Counted from the first letter of the stretch, positions 1 through 7,946 are shown. The stretch is DNA of 56,405 nucleotides from Limnohabitans sp. 2KL-51 (GCF_003063645.1 NZ_NESJ01000024.1:1-56405); one strand, 5' to 3'. Notes: a model not told the origin generated them from the letters alone. Translations and numbers: made by a program.

Positions 1-125
1 CGATTTACGATCCACGCTTCCTTCCCACGTTCGGTCACCCTCACGCAGTTGCGTTTCACTTTGCTCACTGTGACCAGCTCGCAGCGGGACTTGCACCCGC
101 AGGTGTGCGCCCATGCTGGGCGCAC
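1..125 (-). mobile_element. Probable group II intron, 5' end (runs off the window)
   Basis: Read on the minus strand from position 125, the sequence starts GTGCGCCCAGCATGGGCGCA, which matches the conserved GUGYG start of group II introns and resembles the start of the lactococcal Ll.LtrB intron. A perfect 9-bp hairpin (105-113 with 117-125) forms at once. It is followed by GGTGCAAGTCCCGC (roughly 85-100), a typical domain I segment, and more structured sequence to the window edge. The intron begins a few bases after a U-tract terminator, the target site typical of class C introns. The reverse transcriptase gene would lie to the left, outside the window. The assignment rests on recalled sequence resemblance, not on a fold or covariance search. 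Confidence 0.55.
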
Positions 126-128
126 AAT

Positions 129-165
129 GAAAAAAACCCGCCGAGGTTTTAGCCAGGGACGGGTT
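129..165 (-). terminator. Rho-independent terminator of the parE-type TA operon
   Basis: On the minus strand AACCCG (165-160) pairs with CGGGTT (140-135), and a run of T residues follows (136-130). It lies about 40 bp after the toxin stop codon and is the presumed insertion target of the intron whose 5' end is at 125. Confidence 0.55.
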
Positions 166-207
166 GGTTTGCGGTCAAAGGTCAGCTTCAAGGGCTGACC
201 CGGTTGG

Positions 208-477
208 TCATAAGTTTCGGGCTGCGTGATGCAGTCTCAAAATTTCAACATTGTCGCCACGCACGCGGTAAATGGCGATGTAGTTCTTGTGCAGGACCAG
301 CTCACGCGTGCCAGGGACGCGGCCAGCTCGACCCATGCCAGGATGGGCCTGAAGTTTGGCCACAGCGGCCTGCAACTCCAGTACAAAGCTGGTGGCGCGG
401 GCCGGGTTGTCTTTGGCGATGAAGCCAGCGATGTCATCAACAGACGCGAGCGCCCCCCTGGTCCACTTGATCAACAT
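208..477 (-). CDS. ParE/RelE-family toxin
   Basis: This 89-residue protein has the ParE/RelE toxin fold pattern: an N-terminal WTRGALASVDDI helix region, a central helix (ARATSFVLELQAAV) and a C-terminal strand set ending in YIAIYRV and VEILRLHHAAR. Toxins of this superfamily inhibit gyrase (ParE) or cleave mRNA at the ribosome (RelE); the sequence alone does not separate these, though the RHH partner favours ParE. The start is the ATG at 477, three bases after the antitoxin stop, so the two genes are translationally close. The length is normal for the family. Confidence 0.85.
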   Translation of the reverse strand: MLIKWTRGALASVDDIAGFIAKDNPARATSFVLELQAAVAKLQAHPGMGRAGRVPGTRELVLHKNYIAIYRVRGDNVEILRLHHAARNL

Positions 478-480
478 CGA

Positions 481-717
481 TCAAGCGCCGTATTTGGCAA
501 ACACCGCTTTGACCTGCTTGTCGGTTGCGAATTCGCCTGCATCGGCCTCCTTAACGCCTTCGTGAATGTCACGAATCTGCCAGGATTCACTTTGCACATA
601 ATGGGTCAGCGCATCGATGGCCAGAAAGCTCTTGGTCCGGGCGGTCGCCTTGGCCAGCTCTTCAATCTGGTTGTAAAGCGCCTCGGGCAGGCGTACGTTG
701 ATGGTTCTGGCGGACAT
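481..717 (-). CDS. Ribbon-helix-helix antitoxin (ParD/CopG/RelB-like)
   Basis: This 78-residue protein opens with MSARTINVRLPEALYNQI, the beta-strand and first helix of an RHH DNA-binding domain, followed by the helix around ATARTKSFLAIDALTHYV. The acidic C-terminal part (ADAGEFATDKQ) is the usual toxin-wrapping tail. I chose the ATG at 717 because the reading frame upstream lacks family resemblance and because AAAGGTG lies about 8 bases upstream. It is the first gene of a two-gene operon with the ParE-like toxin and probably represses its own promoter at 752-780. Confidence 0.85.
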   Translation of the reverse strand: MSARTINVRLPEALYNQIEELAKATARTKSFLAIDALTHYVQSESWQIRDIHEGVKEADAGEFATDKQVKAVFAKYGA

Positions 718-751
718 GGCGTAACACCTTTGTGCATGTGTAATACAACGC

Positions 752-780
752 ATTATCCACTTCACAAACCCAAAGATCAA
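752..780 (-). promoter_or_regulatory. Candidate sigma-70 promoter of the TA operon
   Basis: On the minus strand TTGATC (780-775) is followed by a 17-bp spacer and GATAAT (757-752), about 35 bp upstream of the antitoxin start. The match is by eye only. Confidence 0.4.
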
Positions 781-996
781 TCCGGGCGACGGCGTCCCTG
801 GGCAAGAGCTCTTGAGCCGAGGAAATTAAGACCATGTGATTGAGCCGGGGAGCTTTCCAGTCAAATAGGGGAACAACTGCAAAAAACAGGCATTTACCCA
901 GTCTTGTTCCCTGATATGTTCCCGGTTACTTTTCTGTGTTCAATGGTCCTTGCAGCCTTTAATGGTGCATAAGTCATTGATTTACCTATAAAAAAA

Positions 997-1022
997 GCCG
1001 CTAAGTAGTGATACCTAGCGGC
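997..1022 (-). terminator. Rho-independent terminator-like hairpin
   Basis: GCCGCTA (997-1003) and TAGCGGC (1016-1022) form a perfect 7-bp stem. On the minus strand the stem is followed by seven T residues (996-990), so it would stop leftward transcription. Confidence 0.6.
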
Positions 1023-1037
1023 CTTTAAACAGAGTAA

Positions 1038-1065
1038 TGGTGGGCTGCGGGGATTTGAAATTCCC
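1038..1065 (-). other. tRNA 3'-end-like fragment (possible attachment-site scar)
   Basis: On the minus strand the sequence reads TTTCAAATCCCCGCAGCCCA then CCA, like the T-loop, acceptor 3' strand and CCA tail of a tRNA. No full cloverleaf is present upstream and the T-stem is imperfect. It lies next to a degenerate integrase, as expected for an old att site. The parent tRNA was not identified. Confidence 0.3.
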
Positions 1066-1141
1066 TCGTCAAATAAAATTTGGCCCCTGTTTTAGCCCTT
1101 AATTCTCAATATCCCCAGTTTTCGTAGATGACGGCTGAATT

Positions 1142-1191
1142 ATTGCAAGGCGGCGCTAATGGCTCCGTAATGCTGAGTAGCCTTGGGAATA
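1142..1191 (-). pseudogene. vapC relic
   Basis: About 50 bp on the minus strand translate to PKATQHYGAISAALQ, close to PKAAQHYGVIRAALEK inside the intact VapC toxin at 25650-26060, and the DNA similarity is also clear. No start or catalytic residues remain. It abuts the integrase remnant. Confidence 0.55.
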
Positions 1192-1252
1192 ATTGGGTCA
1201 AAGTTAACGACAACTAAGCAGCGAAGGCGTGAGTTGACTGCCGCACCCATTT

Positions 1253-1642
1253 GCAGTCATCGTCATGCAGCACAAGACCAAGCGTCCAGTTCAGTTCGAG
1301 ATCACCGCAGTCACAAGGGAGGCGTTACAGGCCTGGATCAAACAAGCTGCCATGAAGTCAGATGACTTTCTTTTCCCCAGTCGGCTTCACGATTCGCCGC
1401 ACCTGGGTACGCGGCAGTACGCCCGAATTCTTGGGCACTGGGTAGACGAGCTTGGTCTGGATCGTTCCGAGTATGGGACCCATTCGATGCAAGGGACCAA
1501 GGCGACGCTGATCTATCGCCGTACAAAAAACCTTCGAGCCGTGCAGTTGTTGCTCGGACACGCCAAGCTGGAATCTACGGTGAGATACCTTGGCATAGAG
1601 GTAGATGATGCCTTGGAGATTTCTGAGCAAACAGAGATCTGA
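1253..1642 (+). pseudogene. Tyrosine recombinase/integrase, C-terminal fragment
   Basis: About 125 residues match the C-terminal catalytic half of phage/plasmid-type tyrosine recombinases: HKTKRPVQFEIT, the box II region (THSMQGTKATLIYRR), the GHAKLESTVRYLGIE stretch with the second histidine and nucleophile tyrosine, and the usual DDALEISEQTEI end. The N-terminal core-binding domain is missing. In box II the HxxR arginine, normally in HSLRRT, reads glutamine, so the protein should be catalytically dead even if expressed. The upstream junction with a vapC relic shows rearrangement. A remnant of an integrated element. Confidence 0.75.
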
Positions 1643-1750
1643 GCTGTCAAAGGGGTGTCCCTCAGAGGGATGGCGGTGGCCATGATGTGTTGCTGTGTGC
1701 ATTTTTGGAAAAGTCAGTAAAATGCATGAAACTTCAATGAATAAACATTC

Positions 1751-2362
1751 ATGACCGTCGCTGCCTCACTTCATACCCCGTCTTTGAAGGGCGCCACTGC
1801 GCACCTGGCGGCAGGCCTGCGCGCGGGCCACGTCTACCGGCGCGAGGATTTGACTTTTCTGAGCAATGCCATTGATCGGCATCTGCGCGAACTGGTGGCC
1901 ATGGGCAAGCTTCAAAAACTGGCCCAAGGGCTTTACCACGCACCCAAACAATCCAGCTTTGGTCCACTCCCGCCTACCGACGATAAGGTGGTGAAAGGTT
2001 TTCTGCGCGACAAGGAGTTCCTGGTGTTCTCGCCCTCGTCTTACAACGCGGTTGGCCTGGGCACTACCCAGCTCTACAACCGCACGCTGGTTTACAACCA
2101 TAAGCGCCATGGCGTCTTCCAACTGGGCAATCGGCAGTTCGACTTCCGGGTCAAGCCTCGCTTTCCTAAAAAGCTGAGCCGGGAGTTCCTCTACGTGGAT
2201 TTGCTCAACAACCTGGACGAACTGGCCGAAGACCGCGATATGGTGCTCAGCCAGGCACGCAACAAGTTGTCCTCCTTTGATCTCAAGCGCTTGCAAGAGG
2301 CTGTCGAAAGCTACGGCAACATGGCTACACGCAAACGCTTTCGGGAGTGGATGGTTGCTTGA
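1751..2362 (+). CDS. AbiEi-like type IV antitoxin (DUF6088 family)
   Basis: This 203-residue protein resembles the AbiEi antitoxin/transcriptional regulator family: an N-terminal winged-helix segment (GHVYRREDLTFLSNAIDRHLRELV, residues 27-52, followed by GKLQKLAQGLYHAP) and a C-terminal domain with FSPSSYNAVGLG and YNRTLVYNHKRHG. AbiEi proteins bind the promoter of their operon and neutralise the AbiEii nucleotidyltransferase without direct protein contact. No clear ribosome binding site precedes the ATG at 1751, so the start is less certain. Its last 8 bp overlap the toxin gene, indicating translational coupling. Confidence 0.8.
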   Translation: MTVAASLHTPSLKGATAHLAAGLRAGHVYRREDLTFLSNAIDRHLRELVAMGKLQKLAQGLYHAPKQSSFGPLPPTDDKVVKGFLRDKEFLVFSPSSYNAVGLGTTQLYNRTLVYNHKRHGVFQLGNRQFDFRVKPRFPKKLSREFLYVDLLNNLDELAEDRDMVLSQARNKLSSFDLKRLQEAVESYGNMATRKRFREWMVA

Positions 2363-3299
2363 ATTTCTTCACGACCGGCGCGACTTCGACCAATTGCTTG
2401 CTGTTGTCGCCAACGACCGAGGGCTTGATCCCATGCTGGTCGAAAAAGACTACTGGATCATGCATGGCCTGTGGGGCCTTCAGGCTCAGGGTTTTGTGTT
2501 CGAGCTCAAAGGCGGCACATCCTTGTCCAAAGGCTTTGGGATGATTCATCGATTTTCGGAAGACATTGACATCCGCATCGAGCCACCAGATGACTTGGAC
2601 GTAAAAACCGGCCGCAACCAGGACAAGCCGGCACACATCGCATCGCGGCTGGCCTTTTACGACGAGCTGGCTAAACGCATTCGCATTCCTGGCGTTGTCA
2701 GCGTTGAGCGGGACACCTTCTTTGACGATAACAAGATGCGCAGCGCAGGCATTCGTCTGAACTATTCCCCGCGCACGACCAGTTTGTCTGGCGTGAAAGA
2801 TGGCATCTTGCTGGAGCTGGGGTTTGATGACACGGCGCCCAATCGCGCTGTGACCATTTCTTCGTGGGCTTTGGAGTTTGCCCGGGATCGAGGTGTTCAG
2901 GTCTTGGACAACCGCGCTGTGGATGTCCCTTGTTATGCGCCCACACACACCTTCGTTGAAAAACTCCAGACCATCTCGACCAAGTACCGGAGGCTGGCCG
3001 AGGCCAAGGCCTTCCCCGCCAATTTTCTTCGGCACTATTACGATGTGTACTGCCTTCTTGAGCTTCAGGAGGTGCAAGCGTTCATGCAGACTGCCGCATA
3101 CCAGGAACGCAAGGTTCAGCGCTTCCGGTCCGGTGATGAGTTGGTCATTGCCAAAAATCCTGCATTCACCCTGAGTGATCCTGTGCAGCGAGACCTCTTC
3201 GCACGGGAATACCGGAAGTCATCTGCACTTTATTACAGGGGTCAACCGGAGTTTGACCAACTGCTTGCCAGGATCAAGGAGCATCTGGATTCGATGTGA
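2355..3299 (+). CDS. AbiEii-like nucleotidyltransferase toxin
   Basis: This 314-residue protein carries AbiEii/nucleotidyltransferase hallmarks: VEKDYWI near residue 30, the GGTSLSKGF motif around residue 55, and SEDIDIRI with the metal-binding aspartates near residue 72. Family toxins transfer nucleotides to tRNA or other targets and cause growth arrest or phage defence. The in-frame ATG at 2277 would overlap the antitoxin by 86 bp and add unrelated residues. I prefer TTG at 2355, because GGGAG lies 7 bases upstream and the product then has family-like length before EKDYW. The pair forms a type IV TA/abortive infection module. Confidence 0.8.
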   Translation: MLEFLHDRRDFDQLLAVVANDRGLDPMLVEKDYWIMHGLWGLQAQGFVFELKGGTSLSKGFGMIHRFSEDIDIRIEPPDDLDVKTGRNQDKPAHIASRLAFYDELAKRIRIPGVVSVERDTFFDDNKMRSAGIRLNYSPRTTSLSGVKDGILLELGFDDTAPNRAVTISSWALEFARDRGVQVLDNRAVDVPCYAPTHTFVEKLQTISTKYRRLAEAKAFPANFLRHYYDVYCLLELQEVQAFMQTAAYQERKVQRFRSGDELVIAKNPAFTLSDPVQRDLFAREYRKSSALYYRGQPEFDQLLARIKEHLDSM

Positions 3300-3777
3300 C
3301 TCTCGAAATTTGGGTGGATACGTGGCCACAAGCAGTCATTTTCAGGGGTCATTTCAAGCGGCCCTTTGAGCTGTGACTGCTGTGGGCTGTAGACCGGTCA
3401 ATAGGTGCACTGTATAGCGAATGGCCTGTTGAATCCGCCGCCTTTAGGCGACTTACAAGGGCGAAGGTCTGGAATGCAGCGTTACGAGACATCGGGTTAC
3501 AGCCATGGCTGCCTGCGCCATAAGTAGTCTGTCAGTAAACTTGCTGAACTTAATTCTTTGCATTAACTGGAGTCAGTTGGTCTGGACAGCCAAATAATCT
3601 GTTGTTCCTATTTGCGGACATTCGGGGGAAATTGGTGCCGATGGTCTCTACTTTTTGTAATAGGCAATCCGACTTGCACGAAACATATACCGAACATATT
3701 CAAGGAACTGCCACGACCAATGATTAAAACTTGACTAGTGTCCTTTTATTGAGCATGTTCGTTAGTCGACTTGTAAA
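3300..3777. other. Gene-less stretch between the AbiE pair and the catabolic island
   Basis: No credible gene, RNA or repeat was recognised. It marks the boundary between the accessory TA region and the lower-GC catabolic cluster. Confidence 0.4.
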
Positions 3778-4548
3778 TTATTTTCGTGACGAGTAAGTCA
3801 CTCCCATGCCATCTTGAACATCTTGCTGGATGCCGTAGGTGGCAAAGGGATAACGTAAACCATTACCTGCTAGCGCCTGCATTCCTGCAATTGCCTTATC
3901 TATGAACTCCGGCGGTGTTGCCATCAACATTTCGTCATCGAGCACACCACCGTAACGTCTCTCAGCAAAGCAAGGGATCGACAGACTCGGTTGACGCGAT
4001 TTCAGTGCCCTACCCCAAGAGTCTGCACACGCAGACTCACCAACCACAGACCAATCAAAGCGTTTATATCCGCTCCACTGCAATCCATTGATAAAGTACA
4101 TCATCGCTCCTGGTGTGGCGTAGAAAAGTACGATGTCTGGCAGAAACAATCGACCGCTAGACAGGGGTGAGATCACTAGGCCTTCGTAGATTCCATCTTC
4201 TACACAATGCATTGCCGACTGGTGGGCCGATGCGTCTGCTTCAGTCATGTACCAAACCCCGACCATAGATTTACCGGAGCGCCAATTTGCGTCCTTTGCA
4301 TTTCCAAGACCGACCACGGCTCGACACTGTGCGCCGTAAAGATTTTCTGCAGTCACTCCAATTGTCCAACCAAGACGGGCTGCTTGTCCGACCACCTGAT
4401 CGAGGGTATGCACAGCTTTTGGACGCCTAAGCTTCGGGATGGTTAGCATGTCCTCGGAACGCGTATACAGTTTCATTCCTATAGGATGGCTTCTTAGCTT
4501 AAGAAGGCGCTCAAGGTCGGCACTTAATCGCTGCAAATCAGTGATCAC
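3778..4548 (-). CDS. DUF169 family protein
   Basis: This 256-residue soluble protein fits the DUF169 family: an N-terminal helix (LSADLERLLKLRSHPIGMKLY), a conserved central cysteine segment (AENLYGAQCRAVVGLG), LVISPLSSGR, and a C-terminal CFAERRYGGVLDDEMLMATP stretch. The biochemical role of DUF169 is not established. It is the last leftward gene of the catabolic island, 162 bp after the MDR gene, so it may share the transcript or have its own promoter. GGAGTTC lies just upstream of the ATG at 4548. Confidence 0.7.
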   Translation of the reverse strand: MITDLQRLSADLERLLKLRSHPIGMKLYTRSEDMLTIPKLRRPKAVHTLDQVVGQAARLGWTIGVTAENLYGAQCRAVVGLGNAKDANWRSGKSMVGVWYMTEADASAHQSAMHCVEDGIYEGLVISPLSSGRLFLPDIVLFYATPGAMMYFINGLQWSGYKRFDWSVVGESACADSWGRALKSRQPSLSIPCFAERRYGGVLDDEMLMATPPEFIDKAIAGMQALAGNGLRYPFATYGIQQDVQDGMGVTYSSRK

Positions 4549-4660
4549 AAGAACTCCTTTGAAGAAGTTAACAGACGGGGTTTATAAAATATCAGGCAGC
4601 TAAAGGTGTGTGGAAGATTCTTACTTTGTAAAGCAGGTGGTCTTGACCCCGTAACTCAGC

Positions 4661-4677
4661 AGGCATTAAAAATGCCT
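4661..4677. other. Perfect hairpin between the MDR and DUF169 genes
   Basis: AGGCATT and AATGCCT form a 7-bp stem with a 3-nt loop. There is no strong T-tract in either direction, so it may be an attenuator or processing hairpin rather than a full terminator. Confidence 0.35.
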
Positions 4678-4710
4678 TTGCACAGGTCTTTGCACGGTTC
4701 ATTTTTGTAA

Positions 4711-5730
4711 TCAGACGCCCTTGTGCAAACGAATTAATCGCTTGCCGAGATTTTCGCCACGGTACAGGCCAGCAATGGCATCTGGGGCATTTTCGATTCC
4801 GTCGAGTATGTCTTCACGGTACTGGAGACCTCCCTCGCGCAGCCAGCGTGCGATGTCCGCTCGTGCCTTCGGTTCATGATCGTCATGATCAAAAATCACG
4901 AAGCCCTGCATCCTCGCCCGTTTGACGAGCAGATGGCGCTCAACGCGTGGTCCTTGTGGCGGTGGTGTCCAGCTGGGTATGGATGCGGTCCCGCAGATCA
5001 CTACCCGCGCGTTCAGCGCAAGTTGCATCAGAACTGTGTCGGAAATAGCGCCCGATGTATTATCGAAATAAATGTCAACGCTATTTTCGCATGCGGTCCG
5101 CAGTTGGGACTCGAAGTCGGGTGACTTGTAATCCAAAGCAATGTCGTATCCAAAGGCATTCAGGCATAACTGACGCTTTGTCTCACCACCCGTGATTCCG
5201 ATGGTTCGGCAGCCATAAAGCTTAGCGATCTGTCCTACCAGCGAGCCGACCGCGCCTGCAGCAGTAGATACAACAACGGTTTGCCCCGCAAGCGGTTGCC
5301 CAATCTCGAGTAGTCCGTAGTGCGCTGTCACTCCGTTGATGCCCATTACACCCAAGGAAGTGGAAAGTGGAAGGTCTTCCTCGCCCACCTTGCGGGATAT
5401 TGCCGAGACTGGGACCGAGGCATATTCTTGCCATCCGAACATGCCAGTAACGGGAGTCCCCACGTCCCAATCAGGATGCAAAGAAGCGACTATGCGCCCC
5501 GCTGCGAAGGAACGCATAACTTCGCCAATTCCCACTGGCTTACTGTAGTTACCTACACTATTGACCCAGCCGCGCATGGCGGGTTCGACTGAAAGCCACT
5601 CATTACGCACTAACACCTCGCCGATTTTCAACGGGGGTATCTCTGTCTCAACGATGCGGAAGTGCTCATTTTGTGGAATACCGTCTGGTCTCTGTGCAAG
5701 TAGGACTTGGCGATTTGTCGTGGTCAGCAT
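4711..5730 (-). CDS. NADP-dependent MDR oxidoreductase (PTGR/CurA-like)
   Basis: This 339-residue zinc-free medium-chain reductase resembles the prostaglandin/leukotriene reductase and curcumin reductase group: SVEPAMRGW near residue 50, the cofactor motif TAAGAVGSLVGQIAKLYG near residue 155, and GLYRGENLGKRLIRL at the C-terminus. Such enzymes reduce activated C=C bonds of enones or enals with NADPH. The start is ATG at 5730, with AGGAA 7 bases upstream. That ribosome binding site is inside the 9-bp target duplication of the adjacent IS4-family element. Before insertion the gene followed the CitE gene by about 14 bp in one operon. Confidence 0.8.
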   Translation of the reverse strand: MLTTTNRQVLLAQRPDGIPQNEHFRIVETEIPPLKIGEVLVRNEWLSVEPAMRGWVNSVGNYSKPVGIGEVMRSFAAGRIVASLHPDWDVGTPVTGMFGWQEYASVPVSAISRKVGEEDLPLSTSLGVMGINGVTAHYGLLEIGQPLAGQTVVVSTAAGAVGSLVGQIAKLYGCRTIGITGGETKRQLCLNAFGYDIALDYKSPDFESQLRTACENSVDIYFDNTSGAISDTVLMQLALNARVVICGTASIPSWTPPPQGPRVERHLLVKRARMQGFVIFDHDDHEPKARADIARWLREGGLQYREDILDGIENAPDAIAGLYRGENLGKRLIRLHKGV

Positions 5731-5736
5731 CAATTA

Positions 5737-5745
5737 ATTCCTATT
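5737..5745. repeat. Left target-site duplication of the IS
   Basis: ATTCCTATT directly abuts the left IS end and is repeated exactly at 7072-7080. On the minus strand it supplies the AGGAA ribosome binding site of the MDR gene. Confidence 0.85.
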
Positions 5746-7071
5746 CAGTAGTGTCCCAACGTTTTTCAGAGGAGAGAGAGCTGTTGAGGCTCAAATTCCA
5801 AATGTTTGTCAGGCTCGGTTGGTGTAAGTAGTTGATTTATTGGGGTTGTTTCAAACATGGTCAAGCTCAAGATTTGTAGGATTTCATGAAGACTGTTGGG
5901 CAGATGCAAGCGTTTCTTGGCAATCGCGATCAGCACGTATGTGCAGACCGCGATCCAGATTTGCGTCTTGACCGCGTTCTCGTTGGTGCCATAAAACGTC
6001 TTGATCCGCAGGTGCTGCTTGATCCATTTGAAAAACAATTCGACCTGCCAGCGCTGGCGGTACAGGTCTGCAATCAATTCGGGTTTGAGGGCGAAGTTGT
6101 TGGTCAAAAACGTGATGCGTTTGCCAGTGTCGTCCTTGACCACCACACGGCGCAGCGTGGCGGGATAGTGTTGGCTGGAATAAAAGATGGTCAGCACACC
6201 TGTCTGATCGCACACGATGTTCGAGTTGGCCCGGTCTACGGGGTTGGAGTAGCGCCGCTTGAATTTGGTATTGGACTTGGCTCGGGTGACGAAGAAGGCG
6301 TTGGCCTGATGGATTGCAAACAGTCGCTGGAAATCCAAGTAGCCACGATCGAGCAGGTAATAGGCGCCAGGCTCGATGTCCAGCAAGTCCAAGGTGTTGA
6401 CCTCGTGGGTCTTGCCGTCGCTGATGTGAATGAAAGTGGGTATGGAGCCGCGCAGATCCAACAGGGTGTGCAGTTTGATAGCCGCCTTGTTCGCGCGAAA
6501 CGGGGCCCACGGATAAACCGACAGGCACAGGTCTATCGTCGTGGCATCGAAGGCGTAGACGGTGGCATCCAAGTCGATCGCCATCGGCTCTTTGGCATAC
6601 AGCGGGCGCGCCATGGCGATCAGGTGTTGCGCGAAGTCGGCGTAGATTTGCCAAGGCCGGGTTGCATTGGCGTTGGACAAGGTGTTTCGAGAAACTGTCT
6701 TGCAGCGCAGACCCATGTGATACAGCCGCTTGGCTTGAGCACGCAAATTGACCTCGATGTCGCGCAAAGACTCGCGGTAGGTCAACTGCGCAAAGGCCAT
6801 GGTCAAGAACTGATCCATGCAGGTGAACTCTTGAACCTTGTGATCGCCGCGGTGCGCAGACACGCATCGACGGAAAGTGCTCAGGGGCAGAAACGCCATG
6901 AGTTGAGAGAAAACAAGCTTGCCTTTGTTCATTGCGGTCCTTTGCGTGCGAACGCAAAAGACCATAAGTCATGGAATCGAAGTTCAAATCGAGACCAGAC
7001 TGAAATGCCAAAAAACCAAGGTAAATCATTAACTTACGAAGCCCTGATGTGAAAACGTTGGGACACTACTG
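5746..7071 (-). mobile_element. Complete IS4-family insertion sequence (1326 bp)
   Basis: The element is bounded by inverted repeats of about 21 bp (CAGTAGTGTCCCAACGTTTT at the left; its complement at 7051-7071) and a perfect 9-bp target duplication. It carries one intact transposase. The intact ends and exact duplication suggest recent insertion. It lies exactly between the CitE-like and MDR genes. Confidence 0.9.
5766..6932 (-). CDS. IS4-family transposase
   Basis: This 388-residue transposase has an N-terminal DUF4372-like segment (MNKGKLVFSQLMAFLPLSTF), then the DDE catalytic domain: FDATTIDLC around residue 120, LLDRGYLDF around residue 200, and the IS4 YREK signature as YRQRWQVELFFKWIK around residue 300. 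I start at the ATG at 6932 rather than 6965 because family proteins begin MNKGK. The frame is intact, so the IS may be active. A divergent relative of its C-terminus begins at the right end of the window (56281). Confidence 0.9.
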   Translation of the reverse strand: MNKGKLVFSQLMAFLPLSTFRRCVSAHRGDHKVQEFTCMDQFLTMAFAQLTYRESLRDIEVNLRAQAKRLYHMGLRCKTVSRNTLSNANATRPWQIYADFAQHLIAMARPLYAKEPMAIDLDATVYAFDATTIDLCLSVYPWAPFRANKAAIKLHTLLDLRGSIPTFIHISDGKTHEVNTLDLLDIEPGAYYLLDRGYLDFQRLFAIHQANAFFVTRAKSNTKFKRRYSNPVDRANSNIVCDQTGVLTIFYSSQHYPATLRRVVVKDDTGKRITFLTNNFALKPELIADLYRQRWQVELFFKWIKQHLRIKTFYGTNENAVKTQIWIAVCTYVLIAIAKKRLHLPNSLHEILQILSLTMFETTPINQLLTPTEPDKHLEFEPQQLSLL

Positions 7072-7080
7072 ATTCCTATT
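7072..7080. repeat. Right target-site duplication of the IS
   Basis: ATTCCTATT directly follows the right IS end and matches 5737-5745. Its last base is also the last base of the TGA stop codon of the CitE-like gene (7082-7080 on the minus strand). Confidence 0.85.
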
Positions 7081-7946
7081 CAATTGTGGCCTAGCGTGTG
7101 TCGCGCCTGCGCCAGATGAGGCATATCTACCATGCAGCCATCAATGCTAAGGGTGCCGACATCAGGATTAGCCGCGAAAGCCTCGACGATGCGGCGTGCG
7201 TGTGCTAGTTCAGCTTCCGACGGCGAGTACGCCTCATTTATCATGTCTACCTGATCCGGGTGTATTGCTATTCGTCCGCGAAAACCCCGCCGGCGGGATA
7301 TACGGCATGCTGTTCGAAGCCCTGCATCGTCTCGGAAGTTTGCATGTAACGTATCAATTGCCTGCGTCTTAGCGGCCGCAGCGGCGGCCAGACAAAGCGC
7401 GCCGGCCCAGATATAAAGCGGAGACCAGTCCCCACCTTCCTCATCCCGATTAGAGAATGCGCCGATCGCGGCTGACAGGTCTTCCGCACCCCAAGTGACG
7501 CCTGATAGCCTTGGAGACGGAACAAAGCCATTCATTCGCAGGACGGCCTGTGGCGTTTCAGTTGCCACAGGAAGAATTTTGACGGTACCATGCTCGATAC
7601 CCACCCTGGCTTCCAGTGCGTCAAGGCAATAGCCCAGCCGAATGATGTCTTCAAACCCCTGCGTTTTGGGTAATAGGATTCCAGCGAGTCCTGGGACGCA
7701 TGCCGTTGCGAGGTCAACCATAGCACTTGAAGAGTCCAGCGGATTAATACGAACATATAGAGCAGCGTTATGGTTTTTCGCCTGACTTCGTATGTAGTCT
7801 GAGACCATGCCACGAGCAATCGGCTTGCGAGAAGCAGCTACGGAATCCTCCAAATCTAAAATTAGGACATCGGCATTGCTGTCAATAGCCTTCTGAAGTT
7901 TGCGCTCGCTATCCCCAGGTACAAAAAGTAGTGATCGCAATTTCAT
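7080..7946 (-). CDS. HpcH/HpaI-CitE family CoA-ester lyase
   Basis: This 288-residue protein is a CitE-like TIM-barrel lyase: LRSLLFVPGDSERKL at the start, LILDLEDSVA near residue 30, RINPLDS near residue 70, ILLPKTQG near residue 90, and RGRIAIHPDQVDMIN near residue 225. Family members cleave citryl-CoA, malyl-CoA, citramalyl-CoA or related 3-hydroxyacyl-CoA thioesters with Mg2+. In this cluster it is the best candidate for the final carbon-carbon cleavage, a step done by HMG-CoA lyase in Liu-type pathways. It overlaps the MaoC gene by 4 bp. Confidence 0.85.
   Translation of the reverse strand: MKLRSLLFVPGDSERKLQKAIDSNADVLILDLEDSVAASRKPIARGMVSDYIRSQAKNHNAALYVRINPLDSSSAMVDLATACVPGLAGILLPKTQGFEDIIRLGYCLDALEARVGIEHGTVKILPVATETPQAVLRMNGFVPSPRLSGVTWGAEDLSAAIGAFSNRDEEGGDWSPLYIWAGALCLAAAAAAKTQAIDTLHANFRDDAGLRTACRISRRRGFRGRIAIHPDQVDMINEAYSPSEAELAHARRIVEAFAANPDVGTLSIDGCMVDMPHLAQARHTLGHN

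Larger units (their letters stand above)
781..1140. other. Gene-less stretch with terminator and tRNA-like scar
   Basis: No credible coding region is visible. It holds a strong hairpin (997-1022) and a short sequence resembling a tRNA 3' end (1038-1065), both annotated separately. It separates the TA operon from integrase and vapC relics and looks like an old integration junction. Confidence 0.5.

Noticed and set aside
2325..3077. A 250-codon minus-strand frame opposite AbiEii
   Set aside because: It is antisense to a well-supported toxin gene and shows no family motifs.
5884..7029. A 381-codon second minus-strand frame in the IS
   Set aside because: It is a shifted shadow of the transposase, rich in Arg/His/Gln and without domain resemblance.
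5886..7052. A 388-codon open frame on the + strand across the IS
   Set aside because: It is the antisense of the transposase gene, which has clear family motifs on the minus strand.
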